DNA of 64,000 nt from Prolixibacteraceae bacterium (GCA_003457135.1 DMSQ01000006.1:25555-89554); one strand, 5' to 3'; shown: positions 16,150-24,666, numbered from the stretch's first letter. The notes: generated from the letters alone by a model not told the origin. Program-made: numbers and translations.

Positions 16150-17415
16150 ATGCAAACTAAATATTCATTTGCAATGTTTGTACTCCTGTCAATTCTCTTG
16201 TCATCCTGCTCATCATCAAATCGAAAAACATCCGAAGGGAAGGATAGTAAAACTAAAGCGGTATTTCTGCCGGGAACTTATGGTTACGATCTTGATTTTC
16301 TAAAAGCACATCAGATTGGATTTATTGAACTCAAAGAAAGCGCTTCAAAAGCCAGTTTGATTTTGTCTCCGGATTTGCAGGGCCGCGTTTTGACCAGCTC
16401 GGCCAATGGCCATGAAGGAAAAAGTTTTGGATGGATCAATTACAAACTGATCGAATCAGGAGTGGTGAGCGACCAGTTTAATGCCTATGGCGGTGAAGAA
16501 CGCCTCTGGTTTGGACCCGAGGGCGGCCCTTTTTCCATTTATTTTTCAAAAGGTAAGGAACAGGTTTTTGCCAACTGGGTTGTTCCAAAAGAAATTGACA
16601 CATTGCCATTTGATGTCGTGAAGCAAACTCCGGAAAGTGTAAGTTTTCGAAAGGAATTTTCATTGGTTAATGCCACCGGAACAATTATGGATGTTGCAGT
16701 TGAGCGAAATATTAAACTGTTAAACCGTGCAAAAACAGAACAGGAGCTTCAACTTTCGCTGGATACCTCATTGAATTATGTGGCTTATGAATCTGAAAAC
16801 ATTCTGACAAATAATGGCAAAATAGCCTGGAATGAAAAAACCGGATTTCTTTCAATCTGGTTGTTATCCATGTTTAATCCTTCAGAAAAAGGAGTAGTTT
16901 TTATTCCTTTCAGAAAAGGAAGTGAAACCGATTTGGGGAAAATTGTAACTGATGATTATTTCGGGAAAGTTCCGGCTGACCGTTTGGTGGTGAAGGATGG
17001 AGTTCTTTTTTTTAAAACGGATGGTAAATATCGCAGTAAGATAGGTTTATCTCCACAAAGGTCTTTACCCTGGTGCGGAAGTTATGATTCCAAAAACCAG
17101 GTTTTAACCTTGCTTTGGTACTCACAACCGATGCAATCTGCCAAATACGTTAACTCCAGATGGGGCGATCAGGACGATCCTCTGAGTGGCGATGCAGTCA
17201 ATTCCTATAATGATGGTCCTGTTGCAGACGGATCTGTCATGGGGCCGTTTTATGAGATTGAGAGTTCATCTCCGGCAGCAATACTGGCTTCCGGAGAACA
17301 GATCAGCCACAAACAGAGGATTTTTCATATCTCCGGAAGCGAGGCACAATTGAATAAAATCATGGAAAGGATATTCAATCTTACTGTTACAGAAATCAAA
17401 CAGGCATTTAAATAA
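16150..17415 (+). CDS. DUF6786 family lipoprotein
   Basis: The 421-residue product has a lipoprotein signal peptide (lipobox LLSSC near residue 20). The mature part matches DUF6786, with LSPDLQGRVLTSSANGHEGKS near the start, NAYGGEERLWFGPEGGPFSI in the middle and CGSYDSKNQVLTLLWYSQP near the end. The family resembles aldose-epimerase-like beta-sandwich proteins of sugar-degrading Bacteroidota; activity is not established. It is probably co-transcribed with the GH172 gene and ends in a clear terminator. Confidence 0.85.
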   Translation: MQTKYSFAMFVLLSILLSSCSSSNRKTSEGKDSKTKAVFLPGTYGYDLDFLKAHQIGFIELKESASKASLILSPDLQGRVLTSSANGHEGKSFGWINYKLIESGVVSDQFNAYGGEERLWFGPEGGPFSIYFSKGKEQVFANWVVPKEIDTLPFDVVKQTPESVSFRKEFSLVNATGTIMDVAVERNIKLLNRAKTEQELQLSLDTSLNYVAYESENILTNNGKIAWNEKTGFLSIWLLSMFNPSEKGVVFIPFRKGSETDLGKIVTDDYFGKVPADRLVVKDGVLFFKTDGKYRSKIGLSPQRSLPWCGSYDSKNQVLTLLWYSQPMQSAKYVNSRWGDQDDPLSGDAVNSYNDGPVADGSVMGPFYEIESSSPAAILASGEQISHKQRIFHISGSEAQLNKIMERIFNLTVTEIKQAFK

Positions 17416-17460
17416 TTGAGAATTAAAGAGTTTTTCAAAAGTTGGAAATAAATTTTAAAA

Positions 17461-17490
17461 GGGAACAGATTTAAATCTATTCCCTTTTTT
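17461..17490 (+). terminator. Rho-independent terminator
   Basis: GGGAACAGATTT pairs with AAATCTATTCCC (one bulge-like mismatch) and a run of T follows. It ends the GH172-DUF6786 unit just left of the integrated element. Confidence 0.85.
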
Positions 17491-17550
17491 TAATTTTGAT
17501 ACAAAAAACGGTACAACAAATTGTAAACGTTTGATTATAAAGTACCATTT

Positions 17551-17594
17551 GTCGGGGTGACAAGATTTGAACTTGCGACCCCCCGCCCCCCAGA
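17551..17594. repeat. attL: 44-bp repeat of tRNA-Pro 3' half
   Basis: Identical to 24667-24710. On the minus strand it covers the anticodon loop (anticodon GGG) through the T arm, the acceptor 3' strand and the discriminator base. It is the left-behind chromosomal end of the tRNA; it lacks a 5' half and cannot be functional. Confidence 0.95.
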
Positions 17595-17618
17595 AGTGTA
17601 TTTATATCCTTATATTTG

Positions 17619-17648
17619 TTTGTATCTATTTATAATTCATTACATTTG
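17619..17648 (+). promoter_or_regulatory. Promoter of the element A integrase
   Basis: TTTG (17619-17622), 18-nt spacer, TACATTTG (17641-17648). The leader to the ATG at 17736 is about 80 nt and contains the paired CGGCGCAA repeats, so binding there could affect integrase expression. A second TATATTTG lies at 17611-17618. Confidence 0.65.
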
Positions 17649-17703
17649 TATTGCTAATGAAACAGTTAGAATTTGATGTTTTTGTAGGTATTTATAATAA
17701 ATC

Positions 17704-17722
17704 CGGCGCAAATCCGGCGCAA
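17704..17722. repeat. Paired CGGCGCAA repeats, left end of element A
   Basis: CGGCGCAA occurs at 17704-17711 and 17715-17722, an 11-bp period. The same pair with the same period lies near the right end (24595-24613). Tandem short sites near both ends and outside the core repeat fit arm-type integrase sites. Confidence 0.7.
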
Positions 17723-17735
17723 TAAATTTTAAGAT

Positions 17736-19034
17736 ATGGATGCAAGTTATTATTCATTCAAAATCAATCTATCAGAGAGCCATAAAAAGACCGATGGTAG
17801 TTTTCCGATTATGTTGGTAGTCCGAAAAGATAACAAGCGTAAAACGATTAATTTGGGCATTTCTGCCATGATGTCAATTAACAAGAAAAATGAAATTGAA
17901 AGTCAATGGGATGAAAAGGCTCAAAGGTATGAAACAGATAATAGAAAAAAGAACTTGCACCCAGACCGGAAGAAAAACAACGAATGGTTGAATAAGCTTG
18001 ATGTCAGGTGTGATGACATAATCAAAGATTTTGAGAAAAACAAAACAGACTGGACATTAAACCAGTTTGAACAATCACTTTTGAATAAATCTAAAAAGAC
18101 AGGTATTGAAGTATATTTTTTGCAATACATTGAGAAGCTAGACAAAACCGGAAAGTTTGGGAATAAAAGATGTTATGTAGGTACTTTGGATATGATCAAA
18201 AAGTTTGACAATAAATTTGGCAGCAAGATTTTTAATGAGATTGATTATAAATATGTCAAGAAGTTTGACGAGTATCTTGACGAAAGAGGCCAAAGCGGCA
18301 ACACAAAAAAGTACTATATAAAAACATTGCGGGCTATTCTGAACAAAGCAATAAAAGACGGCGAAGCATCAGCGATTACCTATCCATTTGGAAAGGATGG
18401 TTATTCAATTGCAAGTCTGGCACAAGAAACCGAAAAAAGATATTTGTCAAACGAATATCTTAACCGCATGAAAGAGGCAAAATTGGAAACCTATCCAATG
18501 AACTGGAGCCGGAACTTGTTTCTATTTTCGTACTACACTCAGGGCATGAGCTGGGTTGATATGGCCGGACTGAAAAGCAAAAATATTGTAATGTTTGAGG
18601 GTGGAAAATACATTGTTTACCGCCGCCAAAAGACTGAAGGAAAGAACGCAAAGATAATCCGTATTAAGATAACCGAATCAATTCAGAACCTTTTGGAATG
18701 GTTCAAACAAAGCTGTAAATTGATCGATGACTACCTTTTGCCAATTGTCAGCATGAAAGGATATGAAGGGCAAAAACTATACGAAACCATTCGGCACCGA
18801 TACAAAAAATACAATGATTACTTAAAAAAACTTGGAACGATCGAATTGAAGTTTGAAGGCGTAAAATTAAGCAGTTACATGAGCCGCCACTCATACGCAA
18901 TGCGATTGAAAAATTCAGGCATATCGGAGGACGTTATCAGCGAAGCATTAGGCCACAAAGAACTTTCAACAACGAAAGTTTATCTGGATAGTTTCCAGAA
19001 CGGAGAGATTGACAAAGCAAACGAAATACTATAA
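17736..19034 (+). CDS. Tyrosine recombinase (integrase) of element A
   Basis: The 432-residue protein has an N-terminal arm-binding region, a SAM-like core-binding domain (about 130-215) and a catalytic domain. Motifs are FSYYTQGMSWVDMAGLK near 264-280, YRRQKTEGK, the box MSRHSYAMRL near 382 and LGHKELSTTKVYL with the nucleophile tyrosine near 416. Where most family members have Arg I, this protein has Ser in the GMS triplet, as described for IntDOT. It lies next to attL and reads into the element. It should catalyse integration and excision at the tRNA-Pro repeat. Confidence 0.93.
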   Translation: MDASYYSFKINLSESHKKTDGSFPIMLVVRKDNKRKTINLGISAMMSINKKNEIESQWDEKAQRYETDNRKKNLHPDRKKNNEWLNKLDVRCDDIIKDFEKNKTDWTLNQFEQSLLNKSKKTGIEVYFLQYIEKLDKTGKFGNKRCYVGTLDMIKKFDNKFGSKIFNEIDYKYVKKFDEYLDERGQSGNTKKYYIKTLRAILNKAIKDGEASAITYPFGKDGYSIASLAQETEKRYLSNEYLNRMKEAKLETYPMNWSRNLFLFSYYTQGMSWVDMAGLKSKNIVMFEGGKYIVYRRQKTEGKNAKIIRIKITESIQNLLEWFKQSCKLIDDYLLPIVSMKGYEGQKLYETIRHRYKKYNDYLKKLGTIELKFEGVKLSSYMSRHSYAMRLKNSGISEDVISEALGHKELSTTKVYLDSFQNGEIDKANEIL

Positions 19035-19044
19035 ATTTACTGCT

Positions 19045-19797
19045 ATGAGTGAATCAATTTACGAAAAAATAGAAAACCGTATTTCAACTTTGGATAATAT
19101 CATATTCGGTTTTTCCAGTAATGGAAAGGATGTAGTTTATACATTAAATGATTATGTCCAATTTTTTGGCGGTATAAAAATCTCTAACGAATCACAAAGT
19201 TATATAATCGAATTTGATCAGTTCATAAGTGAAAACCCAGTCAGACATAAAATATACCTAAATACTTTTTTAAAAAAATATATTGATTTAGATTCTTATT
19301 TTGAACAACTACTCGACTGGCCAATTAATGAAATCGTAAAATGTGACATTAAACTTAAATCACAATGTATCAAAGAAATCATTGAATACCTGAAAGGAAC
19401 GTTAAACCCTGAAAATATCTTTGTGCCAATATTTAACGAAGATATTATTGAAGACCTTTCTGTAAAACTTGGTTGCTACTTTGCGCCGAAAGAACAATTT
19501 ATGAATTTTCTAAAAGGAAAGCAGATCGAAGGAAAGATAAATTTTATGGGAAATCAGAACCAATTGGCAGGTATATTTATCCTTTCAAAAGAATATACTT
19601 ATGTAACTTTAGGAACTCACCCAGAGACATTTTACTTTATAAAACAGGCCTTTTTGATTAAAGGTAAGCCGATTGTGACAAAACAGATTTTAAGTTATCT
19701 AATTGAACCCGGATCGATTGATAAATTTGGAAATCTTAAAGACGAAACCAAACCGGGAAAAGCAAATAGAAAAAAATTCATAGATATTTCAATTTAG
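19045..19797 (+). CDS. Unknown protein downstream of integrase A
   Basis: The 250-residue protein begins MSESIYEKIENRISTLDNII at an ATG 11 nt after the integrase stop. The central FMGNQNQLAGIFILSKEYTY and C-terminal KPIVTKQILSYLIEPGSIDK stretches resemble conserved hypothetical proteins (RteC-like in part) that often follow Bacteroidota integrases. I recognise no catalytic motif. A terminator-like hairpin follows, so it probably forms a unit with the integrase. Confidence 0.75.
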   Translation: MSESIYEKIENRISTLDNIIFGFSSNGKDVVYTLNDYVQFFGGIKISNESQSYIIEFDQFISENPVRHKIYLNTFLKKYIDLDSYFEQLLDWPINEIVKCDIKLKSQCIKEIIEYLKGTLNPENIFVPIFNEDIIEDLSVKLGCYFAPKEQFMNFLKGKQIEGKINFMGNQNQLAGIFILSKEYTYVTLGTHPETFYFIKQAFLIKGKPIVTKQILSYLIEPGSIDKFGNLKDETKPGKANRKKFIDISI

Positions 19798-19821
19798 AAA
19801 GTCTTTTTTAATAGGGATAAA

Positions 19822-19852
19822 AATAGGGGTACTAATAGGTATCCCTATTTTA
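19822..19852 (+). terminator. Terminator-like hairpin
   Basis: AATAGGGGTAC (19822-19832) pairs with GTATCCCTATT (19839-19849, one mismatch), followed by a short T run. It separates the integrase unit from the excisionase-like gene. Confidence 0.65.
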
Positions 19853-19870
19853 GTTTGATATTCAGTCACT

Positions 19871-19878
19871 TATATTTG
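19871..19878 (+). promoter_or_regulatory. -7 box TATATTTG before the excisionase-like gene
   Basis: TATATTTG fits TAnnTTTG and lies about 50 nt upstream of the ATG at 19927. A well-spaced -33 box is not evident. Confidence 0.5.
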
Positions 19879-19926
19879 TTTCATCATTTGCGCAATGATA
19901 CATTTTAAACTAAAAAAAACAAAGTC

Positions 19927-20280
19927 ATGTATCAAAAAATTGATGAAATTACGAATGAAACACCAGTTACATTTCTGACAGTTGGACAGTTAATATCCGT
20001 GTTTAATAGATCAGAAAAGAGAGATCAGACCCCGGCAAAAGCACCTATTCCAAAAATATACGGAATAGATATTTTTTGCGATGTAACCGGGTACAAAAAA
20101 CCGACAGCGTATTCCAAAACTTCAAAAAACGAAGTTCCATTTTTCAAGCTGGGTAACAAGATTTTATTTGACCGGGATAAGATCCTCGAATGGATGACAG
20201 CGAATCCAATTGAAACAAAAGATGAGGTTTGCGAAAATCTGGATAGTAAGCTAACAAACAGAAAGGACAATGCGAAATGA
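19927..20280 (+). CDS. Helix-turn-helix protein, excisionase-like
   Basis: The 117-residue protein has a winged HTH of the excisionase/HTH_17 type in its C-terminal half: IYGIDIFCDVTGYKKPTAYS, VPFFKLGNKILFDRDKILEWM. The N-terminal half is less conserved. Its stop overlaps the start of the next gene by 4 nt (ATGA), so the two are translationally coupled. It could be the recombination directionality factor of element A or a repressor. Confidence 0.8.
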   Translation: MYQKIDEITNETPVTFLTVGQLISVFNRSEKRDQTPAKAPIPKIYGIDIFCDVTGYKKPTAYSKTSKNEVPFFKLGNKILFDRDKILEWMTANPIETKDEVCENLDSKLTNRKDNAK

Positions 20281-20822
20281 AAAAAGGCACCACCTACCAG
20301 AGCGACACCTTTTTTGAACAGATCAAAGATAGTAAAAAAGTCAATTACCGTAAATCTGAAGCGGTTAAACTTTTGGAAGCATTGGCCGATGAGGCAGCCC
20401 GGAAGCGTTACCCAAATACGCCACAGCATTATTTAGCACCAAGAAAGTTTCGTGATGACACGGCCAACGCATTAACTCAATGTATCATTCAATTCATTCG
20501 ATTGAAAGGCGGACAAAGTGAAATAATCAATTCAACAGGCCGAAGGATTGACACCCAGATAACTTTTTGCGATGTGATCGGATGCCAGCGAACCATTTGC
20601 GGCACACATTGGATAAATAACAGCGGTACGAATGGAACGAGTGACGTGTCGGCGACCATTGCCGGGCGATCCGTTAAGGTTGAGGTGAAGATCGGAGCTG
20701 ATAGGCAAAGTGAAGCTCAAAAGCAGTATCAGCAATCTATTGAACAGGCCGGAGGCATTTATATAGTCGCCTCATCGTTTGAAAAGTTTTTGACATGGTA
20801 CAATTTAACATTCAAGCCATGA
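20277..20822 (+). CDS. VRR-NUC-like nuclease domain protein
   Basis: The 181-residue protein ends in a PD-(D/E)XK-like core: TNGTSDVSATIAG with the acidic residue, VKVEVKIGADRQSEAQKQYQ with the E-x-K pair, and IYIVASSFEKFLTWYNLTF. This layout matches VRR-NUC and related Holliday-junction-type nucleases of mobile elements. The N-terminal 80 residues have no recognised fold. It overlaps both neighbours by 4 nt (ATGA at each side), forming a tight three-gene unit with the HTH protein and the following unknown gene. Confidence 0.75.
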   Translation: MKKGTTYQSDTFFEQIKDSKKVNYRKSEAVKLLEALADEAARKRYPNTPQHYLAPRKFRDDTANALTQCIIQFIRLKGGQSEIINSTGRRIDTQITFCDVIGCQRTICGTHWINNSGTNGTSDVSATIAGRSVKVEVKIGADRQSEAQKQYQQSIEQAGGIYIVASSFEKFLTWYNLTFKP

Positions 20823-21556
20823 GCGATGTCAAATATTTCAATTTTCCGGTAACTCTTTTGAAGGAACTTTTTGAGGATAAACAAAAGGTTCTTACTGATA
20901 TTTTGTATTTCGCTTTGTATTCTCATTCCTTAAAAATGGATGCTGAAGACCTTTATAGTAATTCTGAATTTAACAAGTTCAAATCAGCAGCTAAATTCTA
21001 TAATGTTGATTTGGGCGGAAGTGATCAGGACAAAAAGAATAAATTAAAACAGGGCAAAGCATTATTTGACAGCATACCAGCCAACAGCCCGAAAGTTGGA
21101 CTGAACATTTCAATCTTTTGGGATTACTACAAAAATGATAAATCAGACTTTGATATTGCGTGTTTAGCGGCCTATTTAGCCATTAAATCCATTTTAGGAA
21201 CAAAGCCATATTGCAGAACAGATAATTCCTTTCTTTGGGCGAGGATGAGCGGAAACGACAAAGCAATGAAAGACGTTAGCGAGCTATCTGAAGGCGTTAA
21301 GAAATACGCAAACGAATATCAAACCGTGAAGATTAAAACCGCTTTGCGTGAAGGTTGGAAGCTGGTAACATACAGCCGCTATACCAGAGGTTTTTTTGTG
21401 TCATTCACTTTGGATTTGCCAGCCTTAATAATGGAGGCCGAAACCCGGCGGAAGTCAACCAAAGAAAAGCAATACAAACAACAGGAAAAGGACATAGTCA
21501 GTCAGGTATTAGCTAGATTGAAAGAAGCCCCTAGTTACCCCCTTGGAAGCCCCTAG
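20819..21556 (+). CDS. Unknown protein, third gene of the element A operon
   Basis: The 245-residue protein starts MSDVKYFNFPVTLLKEL at an ATG that overlaps the upstream TGA (ATGA); an ATG at 20795 is less likely. It is mostly helical, with a region DIACLAAYLAIKSILGTKPYCRTDN in the middle and a basic Gln-rich tail (RRKSTKEKQYKQQEKDIVSQ). No family is recognised. Coupling with the nuclease and position before an AT-rich repeat tract suggest a replication or maintenance role, as inference only. Confidence 0.7.
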   Translation: MSDVKYFNFPVTLLKELFEDKQKVLTDILYFALYSHSLKMDAEDLYSNSEFNKFKSAAKFYNVDLGGSDQDKKNKLKQGKALFDSIPANSPKVGLNISIFWDYYKNDKSDFDIACLAAYLAIKSILGTKPYCRTDNSFLWARMSGNDKAMKDVSELSEGVKKYANEYQTVKIKTALREGWKLVTYSRYTRGFFVSFTLDLPALIMEAETRRKSTKEKQYKQQEKDIVSQVLARLKEAPSYPLGSP

Positions 21557-21853
21557 CTAGCCCCTTACTGGAATATTAATACATTGAATATCAAAATGAT
21601 AAAACACGACCATAACACGACCATTTGAAGAGCTATAATAAGAGGTTTTGAACATTTGTTTTTTTACCCTTTTATTTCCTTCATATTTTTTTCAACATTA
21701 ACACGACCTATATAAAGATATTATATAAAGAACTTTTAGAAAGGTTTTTTAGAAAGGTTCTTTAAAAAGAAATCATATATATGTACTCGATTAAAAAAAA
21801 TCGAGTGATACACTTAAATTCAAAGTTTTGAAAACAACAAAAAACTACAAAAC
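21557..21853. other. AT-rich tract with short repeats, candidate origin or control region
   Basis: No gene is seen. The tract has near-repeats around TTTTAGAAAGGTT (21733-21760), which also form an imperfect palindrome with AAGAAC/GTTCTT ends, and a hairpin ACTCGATT/AATCGAGT (21785-21792, 21799-21806) just before the DUF5681 gene. Such direct repeats in an AT-rich region could be an origin or operator; this is unproven. Confidence 0.4.
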
Positions 21854-22129
21854 ATGGGACTACAAAAAGGAACAACTAACAATTTGAATGGCAGACCCAA
21901 AGGAAGCCAGAACCGTTCAACAGAAGAATTGAGGAATACAGTTCAGGCATTCATTGAAAGTAATATTGAAGGTATGCAAGCAAATTTTGACCAATTGGAA
22001 GCAAAAGACAAATTATTATTCATTGAAAAAATGTTGAATTATAGTTTGCCCCGGATGCAAGCCACTCAGATAACAGGAAAAGACTTGATGCCGATAATCA
22101 AAGGGATAACATTTGATCCGGAAAATTGA
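21854..22129 (+). CDS. DUF5681-type small protein, terminase-small-subunit-like
   Basis: The 91-residue protein opens with the signature GLQKGTTNNLNGRPKGSQNR, typical of DUF5681-like phage proteins that lie next to the large terminase in tailed phages. A helical middle (LRNTVQAFIESNIEGMQANF) and a short tail with GITFDPEN follow. It is intact, unlike two related copies downstream (22707-22904 and 22954-23274). Whether it acts in DNA packaging is not established. Confidence 0.75.
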   Translation: MGLQKGTTNNLNGRPKGSQNRSTEELRNTVQAFIESNIEGMQANFDQLEAKDKLLFIEKMLNYSLPRMQATQITGKDLMPIIKGITFDPEN

Positions 22130-22258
22130 AAAATATAACTTAATAACTCAATACATAAAATCAAAAAAGTCTAAAATTGTCACCTCGTTTTTTGAACCTA
22201 TTATTAATTAATCTAACTTTAAACAAAATCAATTAATTGAATCTTAAAATCAAATGTT

Positions 22259-22645
22259 ATGAAAAATTTACTACTTATTATTTCAATAGTATTCGCTTCT
22301 AATATTTATGGACAGACAACATATAGGAGCTCTGTTACTACTACTTCCGAAGGCGAAGTAATTGAAAAACAACGGATAATTACAATTTCAGACACAGAAA
22401 TAACAATTACCAATTTTCTCGGTGGAACTAAAACACTAACACTAAAAGTGAATGACATTAAAGAAAAAGAATATTTCGACAGACTAATGAAATGGTACTA
22501 TTGCACCAGTACAGATAAGGATTTTATAACAGGCAAAAACACAGAATATATAATAATCATGAAAAAATCTTACCCCTCAGATATGACCGTCTGTCAAAAA
22601 ATTGATGAAGTGACATTTATAAAAACAGTATTTAGTTTGAGATAA
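22259..22645 (+). CDS. Small secreted protein of unknown function
   Basis: The 128-residue product begins MKNLLLIISIVFASNIYGQ, a signal peptide with a GQ cleavage site. The mature part is rich in beta-forming residues (EKQRIITISDTEITITNF) and has two cysteines. No family is recognised. It interrupts the row of DUF5681 copies and probably is cargo. Confidence 0.7.
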   Translation: MKNLLLIISIVFASNIYGQTTYRSSVTTTSEGEVIEKQRIITISDTEITITNFLGGTKTLTLKVNDIKEKEYFDRLMKWYYCTSTDKDFITGKNTEYIIIMKKSYPSDMTVCQKIDEVTFIKTVFSLR

Positions 22646-22706
22646 AAGAAAGAAAAATTGCCAGAATTACTTGTTCTCCACTAAAATAGAACAAATATAG
22701 AGTGCC

Positions 22707-22904
22707 ATGCCCTACGAAAAAGGTAACTAAAAAAAACAGGTAGCCGAAGTCCCGGCACATCTAATTTATTGACAAGCGAACTGAGAAACGGATTTAAAAA
22801 CATTATTCAAGGTGAGCTTAGATTGATGCCGAAACGCTGGTAAGCATGGCCTCAGAGAAAAGACTTGACCTAAAATAGAGGGAGTCACGTTTGATCCTGA
22901 ATAA
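22707..22904 (+). pseudogene. Decayed second copy of the DUF5681-type gene
   Basis: An ATG at 22707 reads MPYEKGN and then a stop. Shifting frame gives GSRSPGTSNLLTSELRNGFK and NIIQGELRLMPKRW, the expected continuation of this family. The last bases (ACTTGACC...GGAGTCACGTTTGATCC) match the end of the intact copy at 21854, including GVTFDPE. At least two frame changes and in-frame stops show decay. Confidence 0.75.
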
Positions 22905-22953
22905 ACATTCTAAAATTGACTAAATTATCTGTAAATAACAATTAAAAAACAAT

Positions 22954-23274
22954 ATCAGGGCATTCAAAAAAGGAGAATCAGGTAACCCTGACGGACGGCC
23001 TGCCGGAGCAAAAGATAAAACGAACAAAAAAATTAGAGCGGCCTATCAGGAATTGATTGAAGGTAATTTAATAAATATCGAAAAATGGTTGGATGAGATC
23101 GCAGAAAAGGACCCGGCGAAGGCATTAGATTTTATGCTGAAGTTATCGGAATATATTGTTCCAAAACTAAAGGCGGTTGAATTAACAGCAAGTAGTAACG
23201 ACAATCGACCTATGTTTGTGTTTCGGGATGTTTCCGGGATGACACGAGAAGAGATTGCAAGTTTGAAAGACTGA
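22954..23274 (+). pseudogene. Third DUF5681-type copy without a standard start codon
   Basis: The frame reads AFKKGESGNPDGRPAGAKDK and then a helical body ending VFRDVSGMTREEIASLKD, about 106 codons. Upstream in frame a TAA stop occurs at 22936-22938 and no ATG, GTG or TTG lies between it and the conserved start; an ATC at 22954 stands where an ATG would be expected. An internal TTG at 23053 would lose the conserved N-terminus. I think the start codon mutated, so the gene is probably silent. The product otherwise is complete. Confidence 0.65.
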
Positions 23275-23387
23275 TGAACCAATATAACACTCTCACAAAT
23301 CAAAACCGTTTCCATTACATCGACCCGGTAATATTGCAGGGTATTATTTTGATACTATCAAATAAGTTTGGCTGTAATTTAAATTAG
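23274..23387 (+). CDS. Short ORF overlapping the DUF5681-like stop, possible terminase fragment
   Basis: The ATG overlaps the preceding TGA (TGATG). The 37-residue product MNQYNTLTNQNRFHYIDPVI... ends early at 23387. In phages the large terminase often follows a DUF5681 gene, so this may be a truncated start of such a gene. No motif proves it. Confidence 0.3.
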   Translation: MNQYNTLTNQNRFHYIDPVILQGIILILSNKFGCNLN

Positions 23388-23575
23388 CGTTGAAAAGTAA
23401 AGTATCTCATATCAAAAACCTCTTGAAGTGTAAGGATTACAAAAAGAACTTTTATTGGCATTTTCAAAAGCCCCATTAATCCTATGTTTCGAGCTATTAA
23501 TTTACTAACGCAATTTTAAACTACAGCCATAAGTTTTAGTAAATTTGTGATATTCAAGCCTAAAATTCAAAATCC

Positions 23576-24286
23576 ATGAAACTCAATCGATCGTTTTTTT
23601 TAGTCCTTTTTGTTGCTCTTTTGTTATCTATTTTGTTTAGTTGCAAAAAAGATGTTGTAAAGATTGATACACCTATCACTCCATCTGAATCTGGAACAGT
23701 AGCAGATATTGATGGCAATGTTTACCATACAGTAAAAATTGGTACTCAAACATGGATGGTAGAAAACCTTAAAACCACGAAATATAACGATGGTATAAGC
23801 ATACCATATGTTACTGACAATAAAATATGGGAATCTCTAGTAACTCCTGGCTATTGTTGGTATAATAATAATATTGGTTTTAAAAACCCTTATGGTGCTC
23901 TGTATAATTGGTATGCAATCAATACAGGTAAACTTGCGCCTAAAGGATGGCACGTACCTTCTGATTCAGAATGGACAATCTTAGTTGATTATTTAGGAGG
24001 GAAAGCAATTGCAAGTGCAAAGCTTAGAGAGTCTGGCACAATGCATTGGACTAATTCAAACACTGGAACCAACGAAACAGGATTTACTGCATTACCAGGA
24101 AGCAACAGGAGCTCTAGCGGAACTTTCTTCAGTATAGGCCTGTCTGCATATTGGTGGAATAGCAGTGAATTTTCAACAAATAATCAAACATTTGGCGGAT
24201 TTAGAAACATGGGAAATGCCACTGACATTGGAGAAGGAAGCAGTGTTAAACAGTCTGGTTTTTCCATTCGTTGCGTCAAAGATTAG
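23576..24286 (+). CDS. FISUMP-domain lipoprotein
   Basis: The 236-residue lipoprotein (lipobox ILFSC near residue 23) carries one Fibrobacter succinogenes major paralogous domain (TIGR02145): GTVADIDGNVYHTVKIGTQT, WMVENLKTTKYNDGI, YGALYNWYAI, PKGWHVPSDSEWTILVDYLGG, then GFTALPGSNRSSSGTF and the closing GFSIRCVKD. Such domains are surface exposed in Bacteroidota and Fibrobacteres and of uncertain function. It is the last gene of element A and is likely cargo. A TAAATTTG box lies at 23540-23547. Confidence 0.9.
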   Translation: MKLNRSFFLVLFVALLLSILFSCKKDVVKIDTPITPSESGTVADIDGNVYHTVKIGTQTWMVENLKTTKYNDGISIPYVTDNKIWESLVTPGYCWYNNNIGFKNPYGALYNWYAINTGKLAPKGWHVPSDSEWTILVDYLGGKAIASAKLRESGTMHWTNSNTGTNETGFTALPGSNRSSSGTFFSIGLSAYWWNSSEFSTNNQTFGGFRNMGNATDIGEGSSVKQSGFSIRCVKD

Positions 24287-24594
24287 ACTTTTTGATTAAT
24301 TTACATTAACACAAGTTACAGTTTTAAAATAGGCACAAAAAAGACATTCTGAATGAAGGATAGGTCAACATCACCAAAGCTATTGCCTACATAACGTGCT
24401 ATTCTAAAACAAACCACACAAAACCCAAACCATTGTCAGCTATTTCTATTTCAACAGCACAGCATTATCATACCAGTAATTTGATTGCTTAATTCTAATC
24501 AAAACGGTATTGTTAATCGAAGCGGTTTTTTGTTGTGATTTTATCGAAGTTGATGGAACAAAATGACTTTTGAACTAAGTATCTATCCGAAAAA
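24287..24594. other. Gene-free right end of element A
   Basis: I see no gene or RNA here. The stretch leads to the paired CGGCGCAA repeats at 24595-24613 and the right attachment repeat. Confidence 0.5.
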
Positions 24595-24613
24595 CGGCGC
24601 AAAAGCGGCGCAA
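24595..24613. repeat. Paired CGGCGCAA repeats, right end of element A
   Basis: CGGCGCAA at 24595-24602 and 24606-24613, 11 bp apart, in the same orientation and period as the pair at 17704-17722. They lie 54 bp inside attR. Confidence 0.7.
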
Positions 24614-24666
24614 TACACAAAAAACAAAGGTTAAACGTTTAAGTCTAACCATTTGATTTTCAATTA

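Noticed and set aside
21785..21806. Hairpin ACTCGATT/AATCGAGT as a terminator
   Set aside because: No T run follows on either strand outside the loop, so it is noted only as part of the AT-rich control region.
22259..22645. Phage structural protein call for the secreted protein in element A
   Set aside because: The signal peptide argues for an exported cargo protein and no structural motif is visible.
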